Shown here: positions 21,610 to 33,831 of the stretch, piece by piece
Layout: the number at the start of each line of letters is the position of its first letter
How positions within the stretch are numbered: the first letter of the stretch is position 1
NCBI GenBank assembly: GCA_015179125.1
Contig: WHVA01000373.1
Span: forward strand, 51,829 to 115,828
Direction of reading: 5' to 3'
DNA from: Gautieria morchelliformis
Lineage: Eukaryota; Basidiomycota; Agaricomycetes; Gomphales; Gomphaceae
DNA: 64,000 nucleotides
Notes under the pieces: generated by a model
Database searches by the model: none
The model's input: the letters and a program-made list of their open reading frames with translations, nothing else
What the model was told of the DNA's origin: nothing
Made by a program: the position numbers and the translations under genes

Positions 21610-22170
21610 CCTGACCCTAGTCCTCAGCCATTCTGGTATGGAGGAATCAATCTTTAACATTCGATCTTCACGGGGACCAACGTTTGCAAAGAAGTTGATA
21701 ATGTGTCGAAAGTCTCTTCCAAGCGAGGTTTCACGAGCAGCACAATTGGTCCACCAGTAATATTTGTACAATGTGGAAATCCACATGCTCGAGCAGGAGC
21801 ACACCAGCCTCCTTTGTCCATCGACCTGCTGACTGCCGCCCACGAGGTCAACGACGGCAACGACACTATCAGTGAGGTTCGCGGAGGGAGTGACTTCCAA
21901 TTTGGTTGCTCTCGACAAAGCCTGTAGGAAGGGGGCAGACATTCTTCAGAAATCGAACAAGTGTGTATGCTGACCTCGGCAGGTGCTCCGGGGATGGGGG
22001 TGGTCCAATTCATCCAGCACTTGGTCTGCGGGAGAAGGACACTGGGAAATGGTGAGGCATTCAAGGAGTGGCGGGGATAGCTGTGCCACGAACACCCTAG
22101 CATTCATAGGTCCCAGGAGTTCAAGGTTAGTAATATTGGATTCCATTGCTGACCCCATCTCCAAAACCAA
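21610..22170 (-). pseudogene. F-box/LRR-type gene relic
   Basis: On the minus strand, frames around 21640-22170 give leucine-rich, LRR-like pieces: NITNLELLGPMNARVFVAQL, PPLLECLTISQCPSP, then SRATKLEVTPSANL and a C-terminal FANVGPREDRMLKIDSSIPEW. The pieces lie in different frames with possible introns. The style matches the non-F-box part of basidiomycete F-box/LRR proteins. The final block (REDRMLKIDSSIPEW) also occurs at about 32240-32285 beside the eIF2-alpha fragment. No complete gene can be built. Confidence 0.35.
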
Positions 22171-23230
22171 CATGGATAAGCAAACAGTAACACACGAATA
22201 TGGTCTGTTGCTGGATGGTGATTAGAGGTGCCTCAAGGCTTTTATTATATTCAATATCAGCAATATCAGTTGACCATCAGTGTCAACTTCACAGTCAATA
22301 GAATAAGGCGAGAGCGGTACAGCCAAAAACCTGCCCCTGGGCCTTCTAGTCAGCCTATACGTCTTCGCGGCTGTCCTTGAGAAGGTTGGTGAATTCATGC
22401 AAGCATTCAGAGATTGTCGTAAAGGTATCATTTTGGAACTACCTTTTTGGAACTACCTTTTAGGGATATGCTCGATCTGCGCATCTTTTCTGGAAAGCTT
22501 TCTCGTGCTCTCACTGTAGGAAGAAAAGGCACTTGTTATCAGTTCTGGAGGGACTGATGACAAGTGTCATTTCCGCTGCGGACCAGTGCCCGGACACTTG
22601 TCCGCAGTGCCTTCGATGGAGCTGCGGCGAAGTCGAAGGCACTGATGTGCAGTAGTAAAAATGACTATGAAAAGTACAATTTAGCACTGCTCATCAATGT
22701 CCAAATCACTGCTTATAAGTTCAAATTTTATATAAGTCACTGGTATCAAGTGCTACTATACACTGCAGTAGGAGCCAAAAAAGAATGCAATACACAACCG
22801 GGCAGCTCATTGCCAACCACCCACCCAGTAGACAGCAAAGCTACAATGATAAGAGTTCACAGGTATGAAAACATAGCAGGCAGAATAAACACATGGACTT
22901 GCAATGCGCTTGAGGCAGCGATAGCGAAAGCTGTCAGAAACAGATGGTGGAACGATGAGTGGCAGAACCAAGAGCTAGCAGCAGAGGTTCGACAAGCAGA
23001 GCGATCTTGAGTGCGTTCAACAAATGCATTAGTCCTCCTCTTCCTCTTCATCCCGCTATCGTTGTCATCGGAGGTCAGGTCTAGCGTGTCCACCAGAGCG
23101 TCCAGCTATGTCCCCCCTCCCACCCCCCACCCGCGCACGAGCCACAACACCTCCCAGGAAGACCCCAGCCAGCACCGCACGCTCTCCAGCACTCCGTCAC
23201 CCACATCAGGTCCGTGCTATGCAACTCTGC
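22171..23230. other. Intergenic, no supported gene
   Basis: Short open frames only. A minus-strand stretch near 23040-23093 (LTSDDNDSGMKRKRRTNAF) looks like a basic coding scrap but has no partner. The region ends at the left inverted solo LTR. Confidence 0.35.
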
Positions 23231-24750
23231 TGTTTTGGAACCCTTCAAGACTTTGGTGTTATTGTATCAGAACGTGTCGTTTACATGACTAGTAGAATAC
23301 CGGTTCAATGCAGCAGCACAACTCCGGAAATAATTTAATATTTGTACCTTGGTTGCAATCTGTGTAATAACTAGTCCAAGTTATTACAGCTGGAAGGCAA
23401 TGCGTTTCTTAGCTGCACTGAACAATAAACTAAAAGAGTGTGTAGGTTCAAGGACACTATCGGGGTCCAAGAGTATTCCTTTTAATAAAGAGGGAATAGG
23501 CTCCGCAGGAGAGTTTGTAAGTGGATTGGGTCGACCAACGTCAATGCACTGCAATAACGAGAGAGTAATGTGAAGTGGCTTTCGCGCACAACTTGACTTG
23601 ACTTGTGAAAGTCACTGAACAGGAAAATCAACTGAACAGCTCGTCTCGGGTATTGGAGTGCTAATTGACAAGAAAATCGATTGCCAACCTCACTCTGTAG
23701 AGTTTCACCCAGCGTGTTAGGCTAAGTGGCTAAGCAGTAAAGCAACTACTTAACTAAGAATAGTTACTCTAAGCAAGAGTAGTATTCTAGTTCGGGTTAG
23801 GAACTTAGATAAGATGTGCAAGTCACACAAGCTGTGTAGGATAGAAGATGGGTAGATTGATTGCTCAAAGGGCAGGCAAAGGGCCTCCTTTTATATTGTA
23901 ATGTACAAGAGCTTAGTAAGCAGGTAGAACCTTCTATCTATTAATGGAATGGGGGAAGAAGCTTGTGGAAGATGGAAGAAAGGGTTGGAAGAAACTGGCA
24001 GTTTCCAGGGGACTCTACCATGCTTCCTACCAATCAGAGCTTGATTTGTCAGGAATGACTCACTGAAAAGGGTCATGTGCCATAGCACAGCTTGGCTGAG
24101 TCATGTACTCCTGACTCACCAAGTTGTGCCTGGATTGGTTGAGTCATTGAGGCTGTATCTCCAGATAACCATGTATTTGGCACTCAGAAGCTGAGTAAGC
24201 AGTTCTGAGCCAATTAGGGCTCTGTAGCCATAATTACTAAGAGCACTGCTTAGCACAGCTGAGCATAGCCTGGTACAGCCTAGTTGTCATGACTGACCAT
24301 GATCCCCATTGTTTGGTGAAGCCAAACAGGCTGCACAGTTGCTATGGCTGCATATAGCAACTGTTTGGGACTCAGCTGGAAATACTGAGGGAGCCATCCT
24401 GCCAGACTTGTGGGTGCTTGGGTGACCATAAGTCCGAAAATGTGGCCACCGCCGAGGTGCCCGGCGGAGTTTGAAATAGAGCGCCCGGAACAGAGTCAAC
24501 TCTGTAATGACAGAAAAATGGTAGTTTGAGCCATGGAGACTTTGGAAAAATAAGGAAAAATATAAGATAACTAGAGGAATGTTTGAAAAGCCTTTCCCCA
24601 GTTATATTAACAGCATACAGATACTGTTAATTCTTCAAATGTGTTTTTACATGTTGTCAAGACAAAAGGAAAAGACTAGGGCTGGTTGAGCAGCCTTCCT
24701 TGGCTGGTTGAGCAGCCTTCCTTGGCTGGTTGAACAGCCGTTCCCCTACA
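23231..24750 (+). mobile_element. Solo LTR, copy 2 (left arm of inverted pair)
   Basis: 1520 bp, TGTTTTGGAACCC to CCCCTACA. It is almost identical to the reverse complement of 26778-28289: between 23349 and 24499 the two arms have equal length and identical translations. Differences are a 14-bp deletion here near 23267 and an extra 22-bp unit (CTGGTTGAGCAGCCTTCCTTGG) near 24680-24730. Flanking pentamers (TCTGC and TCCAC) do not match, so no target-site duplication is visible. Confidence 0.85.
24682..24739 (+). repeat. 22-bp tandem repeat inside LTR copy 2
   Basis: Two full units of CTGGTTGAGCAGCCTTCCTTGG followed by a partial unit (CTGGTTGAACAGCC). The inverted partner copy has one full unit plus the partial one. 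Confidence 0.85.
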
Positions 24751-26777
24751 TCCACCATCCACCACCCCACCACTGACTCACCTCCCCCTGGCGAACCGTC
24801 ATGCTCCGGAAGTAGTACTCCTCCACCCGCCCGTTCCTGAATGTCCCATAGATCCACAGCCGGTGGGTGCCGACAGGCAGGCCCGCCCTACTAGATGAAG
24901 AACCTGGCATTCGTCAACGACCCGGACACTTTGTGGATGTGGAGTGAGGGCATGGGCGGCGGCATGTGCGGCGCAGATAAAGCCACCATGTGCAGGTAAA
25001 GGCGCCATGTTGCTCACTCGCATGCCCACACGTACGCCCGCACGCCCCGCTTGACAGCTCGCTCGCCCGCGCACCCCACCCGCCCGATCGCACACCCTCC
25101 GCTCGCACGCATCCCCCGCCTGACCCATGCCCTGCGGTTCGCACCGCTCGCCCAGCCCTCCAATGCTCCTTTGACTTCATGAACGGACTCTTTTGTAATT
25201 ACACAAGACCTCACTTCAACCGCGTTACGGGACATGCCCGCGCCCATTACTTTACTCCATAGCTAATACTTCTCATGGGGTGGTAGTCCGGTTTAGGACT
25301 GTGGAACGAAGGAGTTATAATAAACTGATATACTACGATCTACTTGAGATCGTTCTGCCTTTATATACAAAATATGAAGTCCATTGTATTACTAATGTCT
25401 TCGAGCTGCTGTGCCGGTGCGATGCCGGCGCACCAGCAACCCGGGGTCGAGAGCGATCTCGAACTTCCGGCTAAATGCGTGCCGGCTCTGCCTCGGCGGT
25501 GTCATCGTCCCGATTACTAACAAGGACCCCCTGCCTTAGGGCCAATGCTTCGTCACCTGACAATGGCCACTCGATAGTTACAAGCTTGTATTATCCTACA
25601 TGAGTGCGCTCAATGGATAGTAATGGATATAAATAAAAATAAAAATAAAAATAAAATAAAAAAAAGACGCCGTGTGTGGGTGAGTGTACGGCGTCGAACA
25701 TCCACCTGGGCACACGCAGCATGCCTATGAGGCGGAGCGTCATGTGCAAACGCGGCCGACTTGTATTGCCTGTGTGCGAGCGGGCGTAAGCAAGGAGGTA
25801 CAATAACGAGTAGCAAGGTTTGGCTTGTTTTTCGCACTCCTTTTGCACTGTGCTGTTGATTCAACCTGCTGTAGAACATCTGGTTCGTTATATCAGTGTC
25901 GTTGCTCGGAGTGTCGATCTTGGGCTGTAGTGCTGGATCTGAGGATGGAGGCAGAGAGGAAGAATTATCGGTAGAGGGAGTGAGGTCACGTTCTATATTA
26001 TTCATTGTTGGACTGCATTAGAGACTGAAATAGAGGAGATTAAGTATGCATACAGTCACTTTCACATATCGACTTGGAAAAATCTTACAAGCGTTCAGCG
26101 ATCCCAGAATGTCATCGTCATCAACTCCGGGGGTACTAAAAGCCTTCCTCAGAAATAGAGTACACTATCGTCAGTAGATCGTAGGGTTACAATTTTAATA
26201 TGCACATTAGTGAGAACATGTACCAGAAGTCCATGAGAACATGCAGATCACTGAGCATGGATAGATTCACGATGTTATAAAGGTGTTATTGAGGGAAGCG
26301 GAGGAAAAGTGCTAGTGAGCAGTAGTAACGAAAGGGTTAAATGGTGGTGGTAAGTAGTGGCGGAGAGAGATGCAAAACGTGATTGCCGGAGCTTGAAAGG
26401 ACTTACTTAATTTTCTTTAGCTGACTTCACGACAAAGCACCATGCCACTGCCGACCCAAATGCAACAAACCTCTGGGTTCTAGACAATGATACAGACACT
26501 TGAAGGCACTCTGTCAAGATTGGTTTTCAGGCGTTAATATCGTGTATTAGTAAACACAGCGAATGCCCGAATAACTTGTGTGAATAAGTATGCCGTTCGG
26601 TGAAAGGGTGAACCAATGAATGTTCACAAAGTAAGAGGGTTGCCTGAAGGGGCTCCCCCTATCTACAGTCGTAGCGAAATAGCCCGTGGCTCTTGACGAT
26701 GTAACGTGCAAGGTCTCACGGAAGGGCTGTCTAACTCTCGACAATCCCTTCACTGGAGAAGGTGCTCCTTCGGAGCC
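24751..26777. other. Spacer between inverted solo LTRs, no supported gene
   Basis: A 2 kb spacer. It opens with a GC-rich part (24780-25200) open in several frames. A minus-strand scrap near 24790-24880 (LPVGTHRLWIYGTFRNGRV) looks protein-like but is isolated. An A-rich microsatellite of TAAAAA-type units lies at 25626-25668. Nothing in it resembles the internal region of an LTR retrotransposon. Confidence 0.5.
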
Positions 26778-28289
26778 TGTAGGGGAACGGCTGTTCAACC
26801 AGCCAAGGAAGGCTGCTCAACCAGCCCTAGTCTTTTCCTTTTGTCTTGACAACATGTAAAAACACATTTGAAGAATTAACAGTATCTGTATGCTGTTAAT
26901 ATAACTGGGGAAAGGCTTTTCAAACATTCCTCTAGTTATCTTATATTTTTCCTTATTTTTCCAAAGTCTCCATGGCTCAAACTACCATTTTTCTGTCATT
27001 ACAGAGTTGACTCTGTTCCGGGCGCTCTATTTCAAACTCCGCCGGGCACCTCGGCGGTGGCCACATTTTCGGACTTATGGTCACCCAAGCACCCACAAGT
27101 CTGGCAGGATGGCTCCCTCAGTATTTCCAGCTGAGTCCCAAACAGTTGCTATATGCAGCCATAGCAACTGTGCAGCCTGTTTGGCTTCACCAAACAATGG
27201 GGATCATGGTCAGTCATGACAACTAGGCTGTACCAGGCTATGCTCAGCTGTGCTAAGCAGTGCTCTTAGTAATTATGGCTACAGAGCCCTAATTGGCTCA
27301 GAACTGCTTACTCAGCTTCTGAGTGCCAAATACATGGTTATCTGGAGATACAGCCTCAATGACTCAACCAATCCAGGCACAACTTGGTGAGTCAGGAGTA
27401 CATGACTCAGCCAAGCTGTGCTATGGCACATGACCCTTTTCAGTGAGTCATTCCTGACAAATCAAGCTCTGATTGGTAGGAAGCATGGTAGAGTCCCCTG
27501 GAAACTGCCAGTTTCTTCCAACCCTTTCTTCCATCTTCCACAAGCTTCTTCCCCCATTCCATTAATAGATAGAAGGTTCTACCTGCTTACTAAGCTCTTG
27601 TACATTACAATATAAAAGGAGGCCCTTTGCCTGCCCTTTGAGCAATCAATCTACCCATCTTCTATCCTACACAGCTTGTGTGACTTGCACATCTTATCTA
27701 AGTTCCTAACCCGAACTAGAATACTACTCTTGCTTAGAGTAACTATTCTTAGTTAAGTAGTTGCTTTACTGCTTAGCCACTTAGCCTAACACGCTGGGTG
27801 AAACTCTACAGAGTGAGGTTGGCAATCGATTTTCTTGTCAATTAGCACTCCAATACCCGAGACGAGCTGTTCAGTTGATTTTCCTGTTCAGTGACTTTCA
27901 CAAGTCAAGTCAAGTTGTGCGCGAAAGCCACTTCACATTACTCTCTCGTTATTGCAGTGCATTGACGTTGGTCGACCCAATCCACTTACAAACTCTCCTG
28001 CGGAGCCTATTCCCTCTTTATTAAAAGGAATACTCTTGGACCCCGATAGTGTCCTTGAACCTACACACTCTTTTAGTTTATTGTTCAGTGCAGCTAAGAA
28101 ACGCATTGCCTTCCAGCTGTAATAACTTGGACTAGTTATTACACAGATTGCAACCAAGGTACAAATATTAAATTATTTCCGGAGTTGTGCTGCTGCATTG
28201 AACCGGTATTCTACTAGTCGTGTAAACGACACATTCTGATAGACTGAGGCGTTAGCAATAACACCAAAGTCTTGGAGGGTTCCAAAACA
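26778..28289 (-). mobile_element. Solo LTR, copy 3 (right arm of inverted pair)
   Basis: 1512 bp in the opposite orientation to copy 2. A 5-bp target-site duplication GAGCC flanks it (26773-26777 and 28290-28294), so this copy inserted independently as an LTR element and then lost its internal part. It keeps the 14 bp (CTAACGCCTCAGTC on its sense strand) missing from copy 2. Confidence 0.88.
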
Positions 28290-28294
28290 GAGCC

Positions 28295-29356
28295 CTACAC
28301 CAACAGCACAGAAAATGGTTCGAAGGCTAAGGTAACGAAGATGAAGTATGAGAACTCACCAGTGATGCCTAAGTCCTCTGCTAGTCGAAGATGGAAATCT
28401 CCAAGAGAAGGCTTAAGACGATGACCACGGCCAGGTCAAAGCTGCACAAGATGAACGACGTATGATAATTGAACTGGGAAATATACATGCGAATGTAAAC
28501 TACTTATATCGAATGCTCGTAAGGTATCAGCGAATGGGAAAGAGGCCGTCACAAGTCAGGGTTGGATAGGGGTGCGCAGTCATGATACAACATAGATGAA
28601 ATAAACATACAATAGAATGTGAGAAGAGGGGGAACATGAAACGACGGAGAGTAAAGGTGGCAAAGGCACTTTATGGACAAAACCATGTCTTGGGACCCGC
28701 ATACATGCTACCCTGCATGGACTCTTGGTCTACTGGGTTGATCCCGCACGACCTATGGAAGGGATGTCCTGCGAACACACTTTGACCATACGAACGCCCA
28801 ATGGGGTTGGATTAAGAAGACGATGGGGTTAATGATGAACCATCATGCCGGGTGAATGGTATCAATCGTATTTGATGGTGTGCCTGCTGGCGAATGATGC
28901 GAGCAGCGAATGGCCGTTCAGCGAAATGCAAGGAAGGGCGAACAGAGGTGACATAGGGGAGGAGAGGTCGAGGTCGAGGGCAAAGCTGAGCGAACACTGA
29001 GGAGGAGTAGCGAAAGGGGAAATGGGGATAACAAGGTGCAGGAAATACACAGGTCACGACAATCCAATTACTAGAACATCATCGGAAGAGGGTCGAGCAG
29101 AGGAGGTGGGAGACCCAGCGATGACTGCCAAGTCAGTCCAAAGACGTCGGTCGTGCGTTTGACGGCGTGGCGATGGTAATTGGCACGAACAGCAAGCATC
29201 GGTTGCCGAACATGACAATGGCGATCGGGACGAACACGGGAATGGGGTGAGAAATGGTAGGACAGAGCACCCGAGTATGAGGAATAAACGCGTCATGACA
29301 CACTCATGCAGAAGGTGCTTGGTGAAGAGGGTACTTAGCTCATCAGATCCCAAACG
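28295..29356. other. Intergenic, nothing recognised
   Basis: Minus-strand open frames at 28812-29057 and 29054-29353 are short and carry no family signal I recognise. The region ends at the start of the segmental duplication. Confidence 0.35.
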
Positions 29357-31302
29357 CTGGCGAGCTCCCCGAATCCCGAGGTCGCGTCAGCCCGAGACGT
29401 CCTAGAATGACACCCCAACCATTGCGCCTGGATCTGTGACCTGAAAATACAAACGAACTGTCTGGCTGTACCAACCAGCATCTAACGCTCATAGACGCTC
29501 AACAACTCCCATCTTGACTCTCACCATATGTTATAACTTGTGGAATAAGACTTACCTCACTGATCGATACGTATGCTTCCCCTTCAGGTCCGAATGCGGT
29601 CCCGAGACCAGGCCCAGTTCCAAGTAAGATGGCGATGGTCTTGGGACCCCATTCGGACTTGCCGCCTGTCCGCGACATGTCTCGAGTATGGCTTATGTCT
29701 ACAACTTCCGAAAATCGAGGCTGCCATTTATACTGTGGCATAAACGTACAGAGAACCATCCTCTTGTCTTCTGACCCTTCGCTCTCTCCTTTGCGACGTT
29801 GGTATTCATGTTGACTTTCACCCACTTGAAGAATTCTATACACTCCTGCTTCGCTAAGCTGAAGCTCCGTACCTCAGAGGCTACCGACAGCTCAGACTTG
29901 TTCGTTTGAGCTCCAGCCCACTCACGTCTTTCCCCCATCTTTCCCCCATCGAAGCGCCCCATACGTCTGGTGGGTTAGAAGAAGAATTCAACTCCACGTC
30001 TGCCTTGTCTTTAGAGCAGTCCGAACGAGAAGCACCCCTCTCGGATGCCAACTTATCGAGCAGCAGCATCGACACCATGTTGCTAGCTCCAAACTTGAGA
30101 TTGTTCCGTGGTAGTCATGTGTGTCACCCCTTGCATTCACAACTACTGTCCTAACCTCTTACCTACAGGATCTGTTCGGCTTCGACGTGTATATATCTCA
30201 GCACGGAAACCAGCATGAATCAGCCTCTCTCTTTCAGTTCCCCACCGTGCCCCCATGGGATGAACTAGTAACTGCGTTGGCGACAAAGACGGGTCGCGAG
30301 GCCGACAGCATTGTCCTCTCCAGTAAAGTCTACCCTGACATTGTGGATGACGAGCTCTCGTATGAAGCGTGGCTTACATGGTCCCGGGAAAGTGATGGGC
30401 CTTGCAGCACTGATCTGTGGCTCGATTGAACAGCATCTTCGCCTTATGAGAGGTACGTTGTTGACACTGTGCAGTTTAGGTTTATGGCCCGTCCCATCAG
30501 CTAACCGCTCTTCATGATAGGACATCTGCACGTGGACATTCCCTTGTCGAATAAATATAGATCCGACGGTTCTTTGTATGATGATGGACTGTTGTGTTTC
30601 ATAATACATTTTCCCCTCCATTGGACAATTTTATAATATGCTTTGTCACCTGCATACCATTTCGGTTTCGTATCTTATCTTTGCCTAGATTCGGATTTGT
30701 CGACATGTATGACGTGGTATGCACGCACCAGTCCCTCTCCAGTCTTTCTTGCGTCTGTATACAAATCTGTATACAAACATTCAATATTCACGTCTTGTAC
30801 TTATATATACGTTCCAATATATAATATATGTGCCCTAATTTTCTGAAGGATGGAGATGCTCAAAATAAAGGAAGCATGATTCTTTGCACTGCACTCGAGT
30901 CTTCAAGCTTCAAGCTTCAAGCTACAGTAATTCGTAGTTTACATGTAATTGAAGCTAGCCGTGGCCCATGATAGCCACATAAGAGAGTGCCAATGTAAGA
31001 TCGTCAGCTACGTAGTTCTTGAGCCTGAGCAAAATCCGGAATAGTTATAGTAGGCAAGTTAATTCACCAATGTTGATAATAGAATCATTGCTTCATGTAC
31101 TCTTACAACTGCTGAAAGAGGCGGACCTAAGCAGCCAGTGGCACTGGCAGCTCATCCATGATGTACAAGATGCTGGCTATCCACTTGAAGGATTCAGATC
31201 TGATGAGCTATGTTCCGAGTCTGGTGTCATGAGTTGAGTTTTCTATCAGTTCTGGTGATTTCTGTAGTGGCTTTACACAGACCGCGCGTTTTCATCCTGT
31301 CA
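29357..31302 (+). repeat. Segmental duplication, copy A
   Basis: About 1.95 kb repeated in direct orientation at 33097-35064. Both begin at CTGGCGAGCTCCCCGAATCC and end at TTTCATCCTGTCA. Differences are spread along the length (substitutions and small indels). A TTCAAGC 7-mer tandem near 30900 has fewer units here than at about 34670. Confidence 0.88.
30077..30560 (+). pseudogene. Unknown small protein, frameshifted copy
   Basis: This is the counterpart of the gene at 33832-34346. Exon 1 begins MLLAPNLRLFRGSH, then a GTGTGT...CTACAG intron, then DLFGFDVYISQH. At the CGGGAAAGTGATGGGCC stretch (about 30387) there is one extra A compared with CGGGAAGTGATGGGCT in copy B. This shifts the frame and truncates the protein after SRE. 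The 5' leader stays open further upstream here than in copy B. Confidence 0.6.
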
Positions 31303-31636
31303 CGCTGCTCATGCATACCGTAGTTTGCAGTACTGTGGCAGCGAGGACACCCGGTGTGGATCGTGGCACCTAGCTCGTCTCTCCTATGTAGCTCGGGAAT
31401 GTTCTCGACAAGGCTGCACTATATGAATGGTGTAACATTCCAAGCCAGTGGTAAAAGCGGGCCTTTTGCTGCTAAATGAACAAGACATCGTATGCGAGAT
31501 GTGTACAAGAAGTGATCCAGAGAAATAGCTGGCACTCAGGCGGCTATCGGAGCCAATGGAGTAGCAGCCTTATTGTACTATCATTTAGTAACTGTATAAT
31601 ATTATGGTTCGGTGGAAGATACATACAATGTGCGGA
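31303..31636. other. Intergenic, nothing recognised
   Basis: Short unique stretch between segmental duplication copy A and the eIF2-alpha fragment. Confidence 0.4.
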
Positions 31637-32250
31637 TTATAGCACATCTTCCTCCTCATCCTCATCGCCGGAGACCTCGGCGTTTTCTTGCCCAGCTTTC
31701 GCCATAAGCTGTGCCAAGCCTTGCACTTCCGTGTCTGACACTGCCTTGGGCTAAGGAGGGGCAGATGAGTAAGACCACTACCCCGGAAAACTTCGAAACG
31801 AAGAGACTTACCCTCATTTTAACTAGGAGTTCCCCTCCCTCGTCCTCGATCGTGCTCTGTATGACCTCGATTGCACGTTCCAGACGGTCGACTGCAGCAA
31901 ACTGACATAAGAATATCAGAACGGAGTACTGAGGAAATGCGAATGGACGCCCCCACATTGTCTGTTGCATTAGTACCGAGCAGGGATAAGGGGGTACCAA
32001 CTTCGCCCGTATTGGCACAGTTTCTGTGCTCACCTGTGCAAGAACAAATACATGTAATAAGAATGACGTCAAACCATAAAGCATGCAAATAAGCCCACTT
32101 TCTCGCCAGCTCGGAGCGCCTTCTTAATAGCATCGATCCCAGCAGGTTGGTAACGTGTGAGCTCAATGTCTGCACGGAGCTTGATCGGCTGCGGTGTAAG
32201 CCGTCGCGCGATAGTTGCCTGTAGGAACGCAAGCCATTCCGGTACGGAGG
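31637..32250 (-). pseudogene. C-terminal fragment of eIF2 subunit alpha
   Basis: On the minus strand: [40 protein letters not shown] and RAGEKVG, then an intron, then VPIRAKLV and (in a different frame) LLGTNATD. These are followed by FAAVDRLERAIEVIQSTIED, EGGELLVKM and a last exon PKAVSDTEVQGLAQLMAKAG ending in ENAEVSGDEDEEEDVL. This is the conserved C-terminal half of eIF2-alpha, the regulatory subunit of the ternary complex that brings initiator tRNA to the 40S subunit. The N-terminal S1 domain with the regulatory serine is missing; its place is taken by F-box sequence. A frameshift lies between KLV and LLGTNATD near 31995. This is not the functional copy. Confidence 0.75.
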
Positions 32251-32361
32251 AATCATTCTTTAATATTCGATCTTCACGGGTCTAGCTGATCTAGATCCAG
32301 AACGCAAGGCATCTTTATTGGAAGTGATTCGGGACAATCGAGAACTTCGGACCACATTCGT

Positions 32362-33023
32362 CTGCAGGTTTGGAAACTTTCCTGCAAGAATGCAGTCAAC
32401 TTGGCCCCAAGCAGAAGCTGAGCACACCTCCCTATAATGCCAAGTGTCAAATACCACTTCGAGTTCGATCTGCTCTAATTTGTTAGAAGTGTCAATATTA
32501 GAAAGGAGCCGTAGAAGCAAGGCCTGCCCGAATGAGTCCGAGTAAATTACGTCGAATTCCATACAATCGATATTGGTCACACGTAGGAAGCTAATATTGG
32601 TGTTAAATTCCAGATTGATGTTGGAATGTAAGTTCTGAACCGCTAAGCCTATAAAGTCAAACAATCTATTTAGCTCAAAATAGGTGGTCACTCACGCGGA
32701 ATTTCCTCGCTATCTGGCACGTAAAATTCGAGATGTTTGAGTGAGCTGCCAATGGTGCGAGACAGAAGGTTCAAAGCTTCCGCGTCCGCGTCGTCTTCTT
32801 CGGAATGAGCTATGCGTAAAGTCTGTATGTGCGATATCTCAAAAGGCGATCGAGGCTCAAGAAACCAGTCAACGTGTTGGCGACAATCAAACGCCAAATC
32901 TAAACTTAGGCGAGAAAGGCAGATCCGCTTCCTTGGCCTTGGTTCATCATCATTTCCCTCTTGACCTCCTCGCGTCATCTGCAGGAGGTTCGTCCTGCAC
33001 GATGGTCGATGTGTTGCGTTCAA
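32362..33023 (-). pseudogene. F-box gene fragment (copy 4)
   Basis: Minus-strand sequence matches exons 2 and 3 of F-box paralogues 1 and 2: DVDWFLEPRSPFEISHIQTL-like and TIGSSLKHLEFYV, the GTGAGT intron donor near 32695, then GLAVQNLHSNINLEFNTNIS and SAWGQVDCILAGKF. The F-box exon is absent. The 3' part stops at CCTGCAGA (32362), where unrelated sequence leading into the eIF2-alpha fragment begins. A residual gene piece. Confidence 0.8.
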
Positions 33024-33538
33024 TGACGGCTACTTCGTCGTCGTGTTCGGTCAGCTCGAGCCGTGGCCGCTTCGTGACTCTCAGGCCTTGTAGGCACTGG
33101 CGAGCTCCCCGAATCCAGAGGTCGCGTCAGCCCTGTCGCTAGAGACATTCTGAGACACCCCAGCCGTTGCGCCTGGACCTGTGACCTTAAAATACGAACG
33201 AACTGTCTGTACCAGCCAGCATCTAACGCCCATAGTCACTAGACGCTCAACAACTCCCGTTGACTCTCCCCATATGTTATAAGTTGTGGAATAAGACTTA
33301 CCTCACCGATCAATACGTACTGTATGCTTTCCCTTCGCCATCTTACTTGGAACTGGGCCTGGTCTCGGGACCCCATCGCCGCCTACATGTCTCGAGTACG
33401 GCTTATGTCTACAACTTCCGAAAATCGAGGCTGCCATTTATACTGTGGCATAAACGTACAGAGAACCATCCTCTTGTCTTCTGGACCTTCACCCTCTCCT
33501 TTGCGACGTTGGTATTCATGTTGACTTTCACCCGCTTT

Positions 33539-33595
33539 GAGGTACGGAGCTTCAGCTTAGCGCTCCTGCCTCGCTAACCTGAAGCTCCGTACCTC
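33539..33595. repeat. 24-bp inverted repeat (hairpin)
   Basis: The arms 33539-33562 and 33572-33595 are complementary except for one base, with a 9-nt loop (CTCCTGCCT). Copy A has only the right arm. The left arm here equals the exact reverse complement of copy A's right arm. Confidence 0.9.
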
Positions 33596-33831
33596 AGAGG
33601 CTACAGGCATCCCTATCCTGACAGATACCAATACGAGACAGATGTCTGTCCTCGCCGACAGCTCAGAGTTCCTTCGAGCTCCAGCCCACTCAAATATTTC
33701 CCCCATCGAAGCACCCCATACGTCTGGTGGGTTAGAAGAAGAATTCAACTCCACGTCTGCCTCGTCTTTAGAGCAGTCCGAACGAGAAGCCCCCCTCGGA
33801 TGCCAGCTTATCGAGCAGCAGCATCGACACC

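Noticed and set aside
25626-25668. A CRISPR-like or satellite array
   Set aside because: It is only a TAAAAA-type microsatellite with no spacers.
23231-28289. The inverted 1.5 kb arms as terminal repeats of a 5 kb DNA transposon
   Set aside because: The right arm has its own 5-bp target duplication, a third copy stands alone at 19.5 kb, and the spacer has no transposase, so they are better read as separate solo LTRs.
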